25,452 bases of DNA, taken from assembly GCA_003220855.1 (NCBI GenBank), contig QHTP01000025.1:1-25452 (forward strand). Reading direction: 5' to 3'. This document shows, one piece after another, positions 16,943 through 23,121 of this stretch. The notes under the pieces are model-generated. The model had not been told where the DNA came from and ran no database searches. It worked only from the letters and a program-made list of their open reading frames with translations. This stretch comes from Gemmatimonadota bacterium (GTDB lineage: Bacteria > Gemmatimonadota > Gemmatimonadetes > Gemmatimonadales > GWC2-71-9). Positions within the stretch are counted from its first letter, which is position 1. Every line of letters starts with the position of its first letter. A program made the position numbers and the translations under genes.

Positions 16943-16972
16943 TTGGCGTGGCGTGTCAAGCGCGACTATCGT
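16943..16972 (+). promoter_or_regulatory. Candidate promoter of the selenoprotein gene
   Basis: TTGGCG (16943-16948) and TATCGT (16967-16972) are 18 bases apart, and the -10 ends 7 bases before the ATG at 16980. This would give a leaderless mRNA. The -35 match is weak (3 of 6). TATCGT is identical to the -10 proposed for the DUF4015 gene. Confidence 0.4.
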
Positions 16973-16979
16973 TTACGTC

Positions 16980-17219
16980 ATGCGCGTCACGATCGAATAC
17001 TGCGTCGTCTGAAACTACGAGCCGCGGGCCGCCGGTCTGGCGGCCGAGATCCGCAAGACCTATCCCCATGCCGACGTGAAGCTGATCCAATCGTCGGGCG
17101 GCGTGTTCGAGGTGGAAGTGGATGGGCGCCGCATCTTCTCCAAAAAGACGCTGGGCCGGCACGCCGAGGCGGGAGAAGTGCTGCGCCTGATGCAGCAAGT
17201 CGCGCCGCCCTCGCGGTGA
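16980..17219 (+). CDS. SelW/Rdx-family selenoprotein with in-frame UGA selenocysteine
   Basis: The frame from ATG 16980 to TGA 17217-17219 encodes 79 residues if the internal TGA at 17010-17012 is read as selenocysteine. The N-terminus reads MRVTIEYCVV then Sec11, forming a CxxU motif (Cys8-Val-Val-Sec11) after a short beta strand. This is where the SelW/SelT/SelH (Rdx, thioredoxin-like) family has its CxxC or CxxU redox site. The sequence after the UGA keeps the family pattern: a helix (RAAGLAAEIRK), then GGVFEVEVDG (40-49), RIFSKK (51-56) and GR.AEAGEVLRL. A SECIS-like stem-loop follows the UGA at the expected distance. The likely role is thiol redox or antioxidant chemistry in the cytoplasm; partners are unknown. 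Conventional annotation would omit it or call it a pseudogene. It diverges from the MCP gene. Confidence 0.88.
17027..17045 (+). promoter_or_regulatory. Bacterial SECIS element (selenocysteine insertion)
   Basis: A perfect 7-base stem, GGCCGCC (17027-17033) and GGCGGCC (17039-17045), closes the 5-base loop GGTCT (17034-17038). The loop begins 21 bases after the UGA. Bacterial SECIS elements sit within the coding region, with an apical loop starting with G about 16-37 bases after the UGA. From memory, the E. coli fdhF SECIS has the same GGUCU loop. SelB would bind here. The bulged U known in fdhF is not evident. Confidence 0.8.
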
Positions 17220-17364
17220 AACGCGGGGACGCGATTGACCGCGGCAGGGGACATGCCGCCGGTCCGCTACGCTCCCGCGCCGCGATCCCAACTCCCGTCA
17301 ACGGCGGCCGTTAGCCCGACGGCCCGAGTCGTGGCACGGCCTTTCCAACGGAGGCCGGAGCCAG

Positions 17365-17372
17365 GGAGGTGA
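17365..17372 (+). promoter_or_regulatory. Strong Shine-Dalgarno for the small secreted protein
   Basis: GGAGGTGA is nearly fully complementary to the 16S rRNA tail and ends 3 bases before the ATG at 17376, a short spacing. It is one of the few clear ribosome-binding sites in the window. A 6-base-stem hairpin (17337-17342 with 17352-17357) lies just upstream. Confidence 0.8.
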
Positions 17373-17375
17373 CCT

Positions 17376-17666
17376 ATGAAACACATGATCTGGACGATCG
17401 GGTTGGGGCTCGCACTCGGTGCCACGCCTGCAGTGGCGCAGACACGAGTGAGCGTCGCGGTCGGGTTCGGCGTCCCGCGACCGCTCGTGGACGGTGTGGT
17501 CGTCGTCGGCCGTCCGTTCGCGTACTATCCCCCCGCGGTCGTCGTCGTGCGGCGCCCGTACTTCTACCGCTACCGGCGGCCGCTGCTCTTCGTACGACGG
17601 GTGCACGCGCGGCCCTACCACCGCTACCACCATCGGCACCGCTGGGACGACGGCGACGACGAGTAG
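17376..17666 (+). CDS. Small secreted Arg/Tyr/His-rich protein
   Basis: This 96-residue protein has a signal peptide (MKHMIWTIGLGLALGATPAVA, cleavage before Gln22) and a mature part dominated by Val, Tyr, Pro and Arg. It includes a VVVVRRPYFYRYRRP block and a His/Arg-rich tail (HRYHHRHRW) ending in acidic DDGDDE. I do not recognise a named family, but similar low-complexity basic exported proteins are common in GC-rich environmental bacteria. The His cluster could bind metal and the basic face could bind polysaccharide or nucleic acid; both are guesses. It has a strong Shine-Dalgarno and is followed by an intrinsic terminator at 17699-17731, so it is a monocistronic or terminal gene. A 156-base gap separates it from the selenoprotein. 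Confidence 0.85.
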   Translation: MKHMIWTIGLGLALGATPAVAQTRVSVAVGFGVPRPLVDGVVVVGRPFAYYPPAVVVVRRPYFYRYRRPLLFVRRVHARPYHRYHHRHRWDDGDDE

Positions 17667-17698
17667 CTGAAGCGACGGGGCAGCCGTCGAGCGGTGGA

Positions 17699-17731
17699 GC
17701 GGGAGGCGCGCACGCCTCCCGCTTTTCGTTT
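17699..17731 (+). terminator. Rho-independent terminator
   Basis: A 10-base perfect stem (GCGGGAGGCG and CGCCTCCCGC) with a CGCA loop is followed by TTTTCGTTT. It lies 32 bases after the stop of the small secreted protein and before the helicase start. This is the clearest intrinsic terminator in the window. Confidence 0.9.
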
Positions 17732-17741
17732 GACGTCTTTC

Positions 17742-17747
17742 TATATT
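17742..17747 (+). promoter_or_regulatory. -10-like hexamer before the DEAH helicase start
   Basis: TATATT ends 6 bases before the GTG at 17754. It lies just after the terminator, so a new promoter is needed here. No -35 hexamer at 16-18 bases is convincing; a TTGACG string is too close to serve. Transcription would start at or beside the start codon. Confidence 0.45.
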
Positions 17748-17753
17748 GCGACC

Positions 17754-20309
17754 GTGCGCCTGTCTCGCGATCACTTCCTTCCCCCCGATCCGTCCGCCTT
17801 CCTCGCCGCCGAGCCCGCGACCGGGCGCGTGATCGTGATCGCCCCCACCCGTGCCGCGTGCGAGACAATCGAGCTGGCGATGGGCCTCGAGATCGACACG
17901 CTGCTCGCCCGCGAGCACGGCGACGACATCCGTCGCCTCGCGGCCTCGGGCCGGGGGTTCGGCATCGTCGCGGGGACGGGCACGGGCAAGACGCTCGCCA
18001 TCCGACCGATCGCCGCCACGGTGCTCGGAGCGCCGCTCAAGGTCGGCGTGGTGAATCGCGAGCGCGAGGCGACGCCCGAGACACCGACGTGGAACGTCGT
18101 GATCGTCACGACCGGAATCGCACGCCGCTGGTTCGAGGACGGGCTCATCTCGGCGCGAGACACACTGGTGGTCGACGAGATCCATCAGACTTCCGCGGAG
18201 CTGGAGCTGTGCCTCGCGCTGGGAAAGCGCGCCGGCTGCCGCTTCGTGTGGCTATCGGCGACGGTCGACCCCTCGTTTTACGCCCGCTACCTCGGGTCGG
18301 TCGAGGTGCTCGAGACCCGCGCGTTCGATCCCGCCAAGGCCGCCCGCGTGCGCGTGCTGGCGCAGCAGCCGCTCGAATTTCTCGACGAGCGCTTCATGAA
18401 GCGGGTGCTACGGGAGCGACGCGGCGTCGCGGTGTTCGTGCCCACCCGCGCCGAGGTCGAGCAGATCGCGAAGGAGCTCGGCAACCGCTGGCAGGGACTC
18501 CCCACCGCGTTCTACCACGGCGGCGAGCCCATCCGGGTGATCCGGCCCTTCCTCGACGGACAGGTGCGACGGCCGTTTCTGCTGGCGATGACCGCGGCCG
18601 GGCAATCGGCGCTCAACATCCGCGGCCTGGACACCGTAGTGATCTATGACGCGCGTTACGCCAACGTGGTGGAGCGGGGCCGCAACGTGCTGACGCGGCT
18701 CTACCTGGGTGCGAACGAGATTCTCCAGATGGCGGGCCGGGTGCACGGGCGGGTGGACGCGGGAGAGGTCTACATCCTGAGCGATCGCGATTTGGTGTTC
18801 GAGCAGCTCGAGCCGACCCCTCCCGAGTTCCAGCTGGCCGGCGATGCGGAGCGCGTTGCCATCACGTGCGCGGCACTGGGCGTCGACGCGCGCGACCTGG
18901 ACCTCCCCGTGCCGCTCGACCGCAAGGCGTATCGCGACGCGGTGGAGCTCCTCTCCAGGCGCGGCCTGATCGAGCACGGGCGGCTCACGCGGTACGGCCG
19001 CGACGTGGAGGCGATGCCGGTGGAGCGGCCGTGGGGCGAGCTCTTGTACCACGCCGACGCCGAGCTCATTCCGATGGTGGCAGTCGCCGCGAACATCGAG
19101 TCGCTGCACCGCATGACCCGCGAGGAGCGGGACCTGCGTGGGCTCATCGTCTCCGGCAGCGATCACCTCACCGCATACAACGTGTACGCCGAGGCGGTCA
19201 ACAAGCACGGATATGCGGGGGAAGTCTATGGATTGCCGCGACACCTGTTCCGCGACGGCGTCGACGCCTGGGCGGAGGGGCGCGGCGTCCTCGTCAAGGC
19301 GATCGAAGACGTGGCGCTCGGCACGGCGTCCGTGTATCGCCAGCTCGAGCTCCCACTTCCCGAGCGGCTGCCGTACGCCGGCGACAGGACGCTCGGTACG
19401 TTCGCGGACCTCGTGGCCAAGATCATGCCGTTCGACCTGGTGATCGACGAAGCGACGGCGGACGGGCGCGAGGCGCGCGTGAGCCGCAGCTCGGTGTGCG
19501 GCAGCTGGGGCGCCGTCGCGGGCACGCTGCGGTACTTCGCGGACCGGTTCGGCGTGCCGCGCGCGAGTATCGAGGGCACTTCGCTTCCCGAGCGCGCCAT
19601 CCGTCGCTATGCGCGCCGCGGCGCGCCCACCGTCGTGTTCGAACGGCAGCGGCGGCGCGAGGGCCTCATGGTGGTCCGGACGGTCGAGTACTTCGGCTTC
19701 GTGCTCGAGCGCGATGTCGAGCCCCTGGCCACCCCGTTCCCCGGAGAGCTCGCGGACCCCGCGCGGACAGCACTGGTCGAGGCGCTGCTGGCCGGCGAGA
19801 CGCCCCACCCCGACCAGGGGCGGCTGCGGCGGGCGCTCGAGCGACTCGGGTTCTACTGGCGCCGCTCGGGCGGCCGGCTCGCCGCGGCCGGCACCGAGCG
19901 GGTCGCGGCCCGGCTCGGCGCGGAGCTCGCGCGTGTCGCCTCGTGGGAGGAGTTCCTGGGCACGCGGCTGACGCTCGACGTCGACGCCCTGATTCCCGAG
20001 GACGAGCGGCGCGCGCTCGAGGCCCTGCCATCGTCCGTGCATCTGTACGGCGACCGCGTCCCCGTGGACTACGAGGTCGAGCGGGGTGTGGGCGTCGTGC
20101 GGCTGCGCCTCAAGGAAGGTCAGGCCAGGAGACTCCAACCGTCGGACGTGCCGCCGTTCGATCGCCCACTGCGCTTTACCGTGCTGCGGGGCAAGCGCGA
20201 GGCGCTGCGATCGGACTCGCTCGATGAGCTGCGTCGCGGACTGAGCGGGCTGTCGAACGGGGAACGGCAGCGCCTGGTGCGAGGGGGCCGGCGGGGACGG
20301 CGTCGCTAG
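17754..20309 (+). CDS. DEAH-box (HrpA/HrpB-like) helicase
   Basis: This 851-residue superfamily-2 helicase shows Walker A GTGTGKT (74-80), a Thr-Gly motif Ib (VTTGIA), DEIH (141-144), motif III LSAT (167-170) and a motif VI-like QMAGRVHGR (from about 324). A helicase-associated winged-helix and ratchet-like region follows, then a long C-terminal domain ending in a basic tail (RGGRRGRRR). It probably remodels RNA or ribonucleoprotein using ATP. I chose the GTG at 17754 because the frame extends upstream only through the terminator at 17699-17731, and a TATATT hexamer sits 6 bases before this GTG. The first residue of motif VI's Arg pair (usually QR.GR) is replaced by Met, and the spacing between motifs I and II is short. 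HrpB is the nearest named family I can suggest, but the C-terminus is divergent. Confidence 0.85.
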   Translation: MRLSRDHFLPPDPSAFLAAEPATGRVIVIAPTRAACETIELAMGLEIDTLLAREHGDDIRRLAASGRGFGIVAGTGTGKTLAIRPIAATVLGAPLKVGVVNREREATPETPTWNVVIVTTGIARRWFEDGLISARDTLVVDEIHQTSAELELCLALGKRAGCRFVWLSATVDPSFYARYLGSVEVLETRAFDPAKAARVRVLAQQPLEFLDERFMKRVLRERRGVAVFVPTRAEVEQIAKELGNRWQGLPTAFYHGGEPIRVIRPFLDGQVRRPFLLAMTAAGQSALNIRGLDTVVIYDARYANVVERGRNVLTRLYLGANEILQMAGRVHGRVDAGEVYILSDRDLVFEQLEPTPPEFQLAGDAERVAITCAALGVDARDLDLPVPLDRKAYRDAVELLSRRGLIEHGRLTRYGRDVEAMPVERPWGELLYHADAELIPMVAVAANIESLHRMTREERDLRGLIVSGSDHLTAYNVYAEAVNKHGYAGEVYGLPRHLFRDGVDAWAEGRGVLVKAIEDVALGTASVYRQLELPLPERLPYAGDRTLGTFADLVAKIMPFDLVIDEATADGREARVSRSSVCGSWGAVAGTLRYFADRFGVPRASIEGTSLPERAIRRYARRGAPTVVFERQRRREGLMVVRTVEYFGFVLERDVEPLATPFPGELADPARTALVEALLAGETPHPDQGRLRRALERLGFYWRRSGGRLAAAGTERVAARLGAELARVASWEEFLGTRLTLDVDALIPEDERRALEALPSSVHLYGDRVPVDYEVERGVGVVRLRLKEGQARRLQPSDVPPFDRPLRFTVLRGKREALRSDSLDELRRGLSGLSNGERQRLVRGGRRGRRR

Positions 20310-20492
20310 GTCTCGCGTTACGCCCGACTCTGGTGTCACTCGGACGCCACAATCCATGCCGACTCTTCCCGGGGGGGAGGGCTGGTCGTTGACACGAAGC
20401 AGGGCCAAGCCCGGGGTGTGACGTTGGCGCTTGCGGTGGGTCACTTCTTTTGGGGTCGGTGCTCTCTGGAACTTTGACCCGGGACTACGGCT

Positions 20493-20978
20493 ATGCAAGG
20501 ACGTATGTCAGCGAGAGAGAAGAACTCCAGTCTCCCACCCCAGCCGGCGTTCGCGCCGCTCGGTCAAGCGGTGCTGGAAACGTTCGGCGAGGGGGTCGTG
20601 GTGTTCGACCCGTACGGTCGGATGCTGTACGCGAACCAGCGGGCCCGTCGCGTGATCGAAGGGCTCGGGGATGGCGCCACGCATCGCGGTGATCACCTGC
20701 GCGAGCGGCTCGTGGCGTTCGGCGGCCGCGCGCGCACCCTGAAGCAGGGCTCCATGGAGCTCGGCGAGGCGGTGTTCCTGCCGGAGGGCGATCACGGCCG
20801 CACCTTGGCCGAGCGCGAGCGGCAGGCCATCCTCGACACCCTCGAGGTCACGCACGGCAAGCTGGCCGAGACCGCGCGTCGGCTCGGGATCAGCCGTACC
20901 ACCCTGTGGCGCCGGTTACGCGCCTATGGGTTGCGACCCAACGGGCAGGCTGGCCACGCGTCGGGCGCGCGCGCCTAG
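20493..20978 (+). CDS. PAS-like domain plus Fis-type helix-turn-helix regulator
   Basis: This 161-residue protein has a half-PAS-like segment (about residues 25-60, FGEGVVVFDPYGRMLYANQRARRVI). Its C-terminal Fis-family DNA-binding helix-turn-helix covers about residues 105-147 (LAERERQAILDTLEVTHGKL... LGISRTTLWRRLRAYGL). It lacks the AAA+ sigma54-activator domain and the receiver domain that usually accompany this HTH, so it is probably a stand-alone DNA-binding regulator sensing a small ligand or redox state. The start is uncertain: ATG 20493 or ATG 20505. An AAGGA precedes the second but only 3 bases away. The 183-base gap after the helicase holds no gene that I can see. A 7-base GC hairpin (20964-20970 with 20980-20986) overlaps the stop. 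Confidence 0.82.
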   Translation: MQGRMSAREKNSSLPPQPAFAPLGQAVLETFGEGVVVFDPYGRMLYANQRARRVIEGLGDGATHRGDHLRERLVAFGGRARTLKQGSMELGEAVFLPEGDHGRTLAERERQAILDTLEVTHGKLAETARRLGISRTTLWRRLRAYGLRPNGQAGHASGARA

Positions 20979-21061
20979 GGCGCGCCACCCCTCCGTTCGA
21001 TCCTGGCGTCGGCGTTTCGCGCCGTCTAGCTTCCCGCTCGGCTCCCACCGTGCGGAACGCG

Positions 21062-21544
21062 ATGCCGGCCACGCCCTACGTCATCGAGGAATACGTCCGC
21101 TGGTCCGACGTGGACTTCGCCGGGATCATCTTCTACGGCTCTTACGTCCGGTTCTTCGAGATCGCCGAGACGGAGCTGTTCCGGGCGTGCGGCCTCGCGT
21201 ACGCGCGCGTGTTCGACCGCTACGACATCTTCCTCCCTCGCAAGGCCGTCCATAGCGAGTTCTACTGGCCGGCCCGCCTCGACGACCGGCTCCGCGTGGC
21301 GACCTACGTCGGTCGGGTGGGCACCAAGTCCATGACCCTCAACTTCGACGTGCTGCGCGACGGCCCGCCGGTTCTCGGCGCCGCCGGCTGGATGGTGCTG
21401 GTGTGCGTGGACCGTAAGCGCCTTCGCCCCGAGCCGCTGCCGCTGGGGCTCGTGCAGGCGCTCGCTCCCCACACGCTCACCACCACCGCCGCCCGCGCCC
21501 TGCTGGGCGTGCCGTCGCCCCCGGACAAGGGGGCATCCGCCTGA
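21062..21544 (+). CDS. 4HBT/YbgC-like acyl-CoA thioesterase
   Basis: This 160-residue hotdog-fold protein has the signature WSDVDFAGIIFYGSYVRFFE near its N-terminus. Asp18 aligns with the catalytic Asp of 4-hydroxybenzoyl-CoA thioesterase (DCDPAGI.FY motif). It should hydrolyse an acyl- or aroyl-CoA thioester in the cytoplasm; the acyl group cannot be predicted. I chose the ATG at 21062; a GTG at 21050 in the same frame adds four residues and is also possible. Its stop TGA (21542-21544) overlaps an apparent CTG start of the next gene, and the chain of overlaps continues to the oxidoreductase. This suggests one translational unit, although no shared pathway is obvious. Confidence 0.9.
   Translation: MPATPYVIEEYVRWSDVDFAGIIFYGSYVRFFEIAETELFRACGLAYARVFDRYDIFLPRKAVHSEFYWPARLDDRLRVATYVGRVGTKSMTLNFDVLRDGPPVLGAAGWMVLVCVDRKRLRPEPLPLGLVQALAPHTLTTTAARALLGVPSPPDKGASA
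21527..21533 (+). promoter_or_regulatory. Shine-Dalgarno for the CTG-started gene
   Basis: AAGGGGG lies inside the end of the thioesterase gene and 7 bases before the CTG at 21541, an optimal spacing. It decides the start of the next gene, because no ATG, GTG or TTG occurs in that frame between the upstream stop (21415-21417) and the GTG at 21622. Confidence 0.6.
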
Positions 21545-22059
21545 GAGGTCGGGAGGCCGCTGCACTCGCGCTCAGCGTACTCGGCACCGCCTGGTGCCGG
21601 GCGCCCCGCCACGAGCCACGCGTGCATGCGGTCCTGACTCGGCAAGGCAAGGACACCCTGCGGATCGACGCTCCGGTGCGCGCGCAGCGCTGCACCGGTC
21701 TCCACGCTCAGATCGGCGGCGGCCTCCTGCTCCAGGGCGTGAACGACGGCAACGGCGTCGTGGTGTGGTTGCGCGCCCCGACCCCCGTCAGTGTCGGCGC
21801 CTGGCCGGTGCTGCAGCGCGGCGACACGTTGTCCCCGCGCGGCGCGATGGTCGGCGTGCGGTTCTTGATCGGCGACGTGGCGCACGGCGCGCCGCTCGAC
21901 AGCGGCACCGTCTGGGTCACGCGCGCCGACAGCGCGGTTGCGCTCGTGGCGCGGGGCACGGGCACCGAAACGGTCTCGTCGACGCACATGAACGTCGAGG
22001 CGACGTTCGATGCCGTACCCGTCGGTGCGGACACCGTCTCGTGCCGCTTCCAGCTGTGA
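21541..22059 (+). CDS. Small secreted protein of unknown function, apparent CTG start
   Basis: From the CTG at 21541 the frame encodes 172 residues. The first 19 (RGRE then AAALALSVLGTAWC) form a plausible export signal, perhaps a lipoprotein, although Trp before Cys is atypical of a lipobox. The mature part is beta-rich with no recognised family (LHAQIGGGLLLQGVNDGNG, GVRFLIGDVAHGAPLDSGTVWVTRAD). A GTG at 21622 would give 145 residues but has no Shine-Dalgarno and removes the signal. CTG is favoured by the AAGGGGG element 7 bases upstream and by a CTGA overlap with the thioesterase stop. The stop overlaps the oxidoreductase start (GTGA). Coding character is supported by the open frame and by tight packing; the function is unknown. 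Confidence 0.7.
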   Translation: MRGREAAALALSVLGTAWCRAPRHEPRVHAVLTRQGKDTLRIDAPVRAQRCTGLHAQIGGGLLLQGVNDGNGVVVWLRAPTPVSVGAWPVLQRGDTLSPRGAMVGVRFLIGDVAHGAPLDSGTVWVTRADSAVALVARGTGTETVSSTHMNVEATFDAVPVGADTVSCRFQL

Positions 22060-23117
22060 GCGTGCGGATCGGGATCGTCGGCACCGGGTTCGCCCGCCGC
22101 GTCCAGCTCCCGGCCCTGCGGCTCGTGCCCGGGGTGACGGTCACGGCGATCGCGAGCGGCAGCATGGAGCGCGCCCGCGCGGTGGCCGCCGAGTTCGCCA
22201 TCCCGCACGCCTTCGCGAGCGGCGAGGAGCTGGCGCGCGCGCCCGACGTGGACCTGGTCCTGGTCTCCTCCACCCCCGACTGCCACGCGCGCCAGGCGAT
22301 CGCGGCGCTCGAAGCGGGGAAGCACGTGTTGTGCGAGAAGCCGATGGCGCTCACGGCCCGGGAGGCGGAGCAGATGTTCGAGGTCGCGGAACGGAGCCGT
22401 GGGCTCGCCCGGATCGACCATGAGCTGCGCTACGAGCCCAATCGACGCAAAGTGCGGGACCTGATCCGGCTCGGCACCATCGGCCCGATCCTCCATCTCG
22501 AGTTCGTGCTCCGGCCGTACGTGCGTGGCGACGGGCGGCCGCAGGCGTTCGATGCGCCCTGGAGCTGGTGGTACGATGCCGCGAGAGGCGGCGGCATCCT
22601 GGGCGCGGTCGGGTCGCACCTCATCGACCTGTGCCGCTTCTGGACCGGGAGTGAAGTCGTCGAGGTCAGCGGCCGCACAGCCACCTTCGTTCCCGAGCGC
22701 TACGACCAGCAGCGGGTGCGGCACGCCGTGACCGCCGATGAATACGCGAGCTTCGTGATGCGGCTCGCGAGCGGAGCGGTCGCCACCATCACGCTGACCA
22801 CGGTGGCCGCGCACGGACCCGGGCACTTCGCCCAGATCACCGGGCGCGACGGCACGCTCGTGCTGACCGGCGAGACCACGCTCGAAGTCGGGCGTCCCGG
22901 CGGCCCCCTCGAGGATGCCAGCGTCCCGGATGACCTATGGGAGCAGACGGCTTCCAACAACATGTGGGCCCGCTCGTTCGTGCGGCTGATGCGGGACTTG
23001 GTCGCCGTGCTCGACGGCCGGCGAGCGGCGGGAGAGCCCGCCACGTTCTACGACGGCCTCGCGGTCCAACGCGTGATGGACGCCGTGCGCGCCGGGAGGG
23101 GTGTGCGGTTAGATTGA
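22056..23117 (+). CDS. Gfo/Idh/MocA-family NAD(P)-dependent oxidoreductase
   Basis: This 353-residue protein starts with a Rossmann dinucleotide-binding motif (RIGIVGTGFARRVQLPAL, Gly-rich at 6-11). It also has the family EKP motif (Glu94-Lys-Pro96 in VLCEKPMAL) and the C-terminal-domain segment GAVGSHLIDLCRFW, whose His is typical of the active site. It should oxidise or reduce a sugar, inositol or related polyol using NAD(H) or NADP(H); the substrate is not predictable. The start GTG (22056-22058) makes a GTGA overlap with the preceding stop; GTG 22062 is a close alternative. IspH begins 4 bases after its stop, so these genes are probably co-transcribed. Confidence 0.92.
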   Translation: MSVRIGIVGTGFARRVQLPALRLVPGVTVTAIASGSMERARAVAAEFAIPHAFASGEELARAPDVDLVLVSSTPDCHARQAIAALEAGKHVLCEKPMALTAREAEQMFEVAERSRGLARIDHELRYEPNRRKVRDLIRLGTIGPILHLEFVLRPYVRGDGRPQAFDAPWSWWYDAARGGGILGAVGSHLIDLCRFWTGSEVVEVSGRTATFVPERYDQQRVRHAVTADEYASFVMRLASGAVATITLTTVAAHGPGHFAQITGRDGTLVLTGETTLEVGRPGGPLEDASVPDDLWEQTASNNMWARSFVRLMRDLVAVLDGRRAAGEPATFYDGLAVQRVMDAVRAGRGVRLD

Positions 23118-23121
23118 CCCC

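Noticed and set aside
16980..17219. Reading the internal TGA as a nonsense mutation or sequencing error (pseudogene)
   Set aside because: The TGA falls exactly at the family's Sec/Cys position, the frame downstream is intact, and a well-formed SECIS-like hairpin follows at the right distance.
16943..17314. A 123-codon open frame covering the selenoprotein in another phase
   Set aside because: It has no recognisable protein pattern, while the ATG 16980 frame shows a clear Rdx-family pattern on both sides of its internal TGA.
17694..17753. An earlier GTG start for the DEAH helicase
   Set aside because: It would translate through the intrinsic terminator at 17699-17731; the GTG at 17754 is the better start.
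20964..20986. GC-only hairpin over the stop of the PAS-Fis gene as a terminator
   Set aside because: It has no T-run, and such 7-base GC palindromes arise easily at this base composition; it is left as a note in the gene entry.
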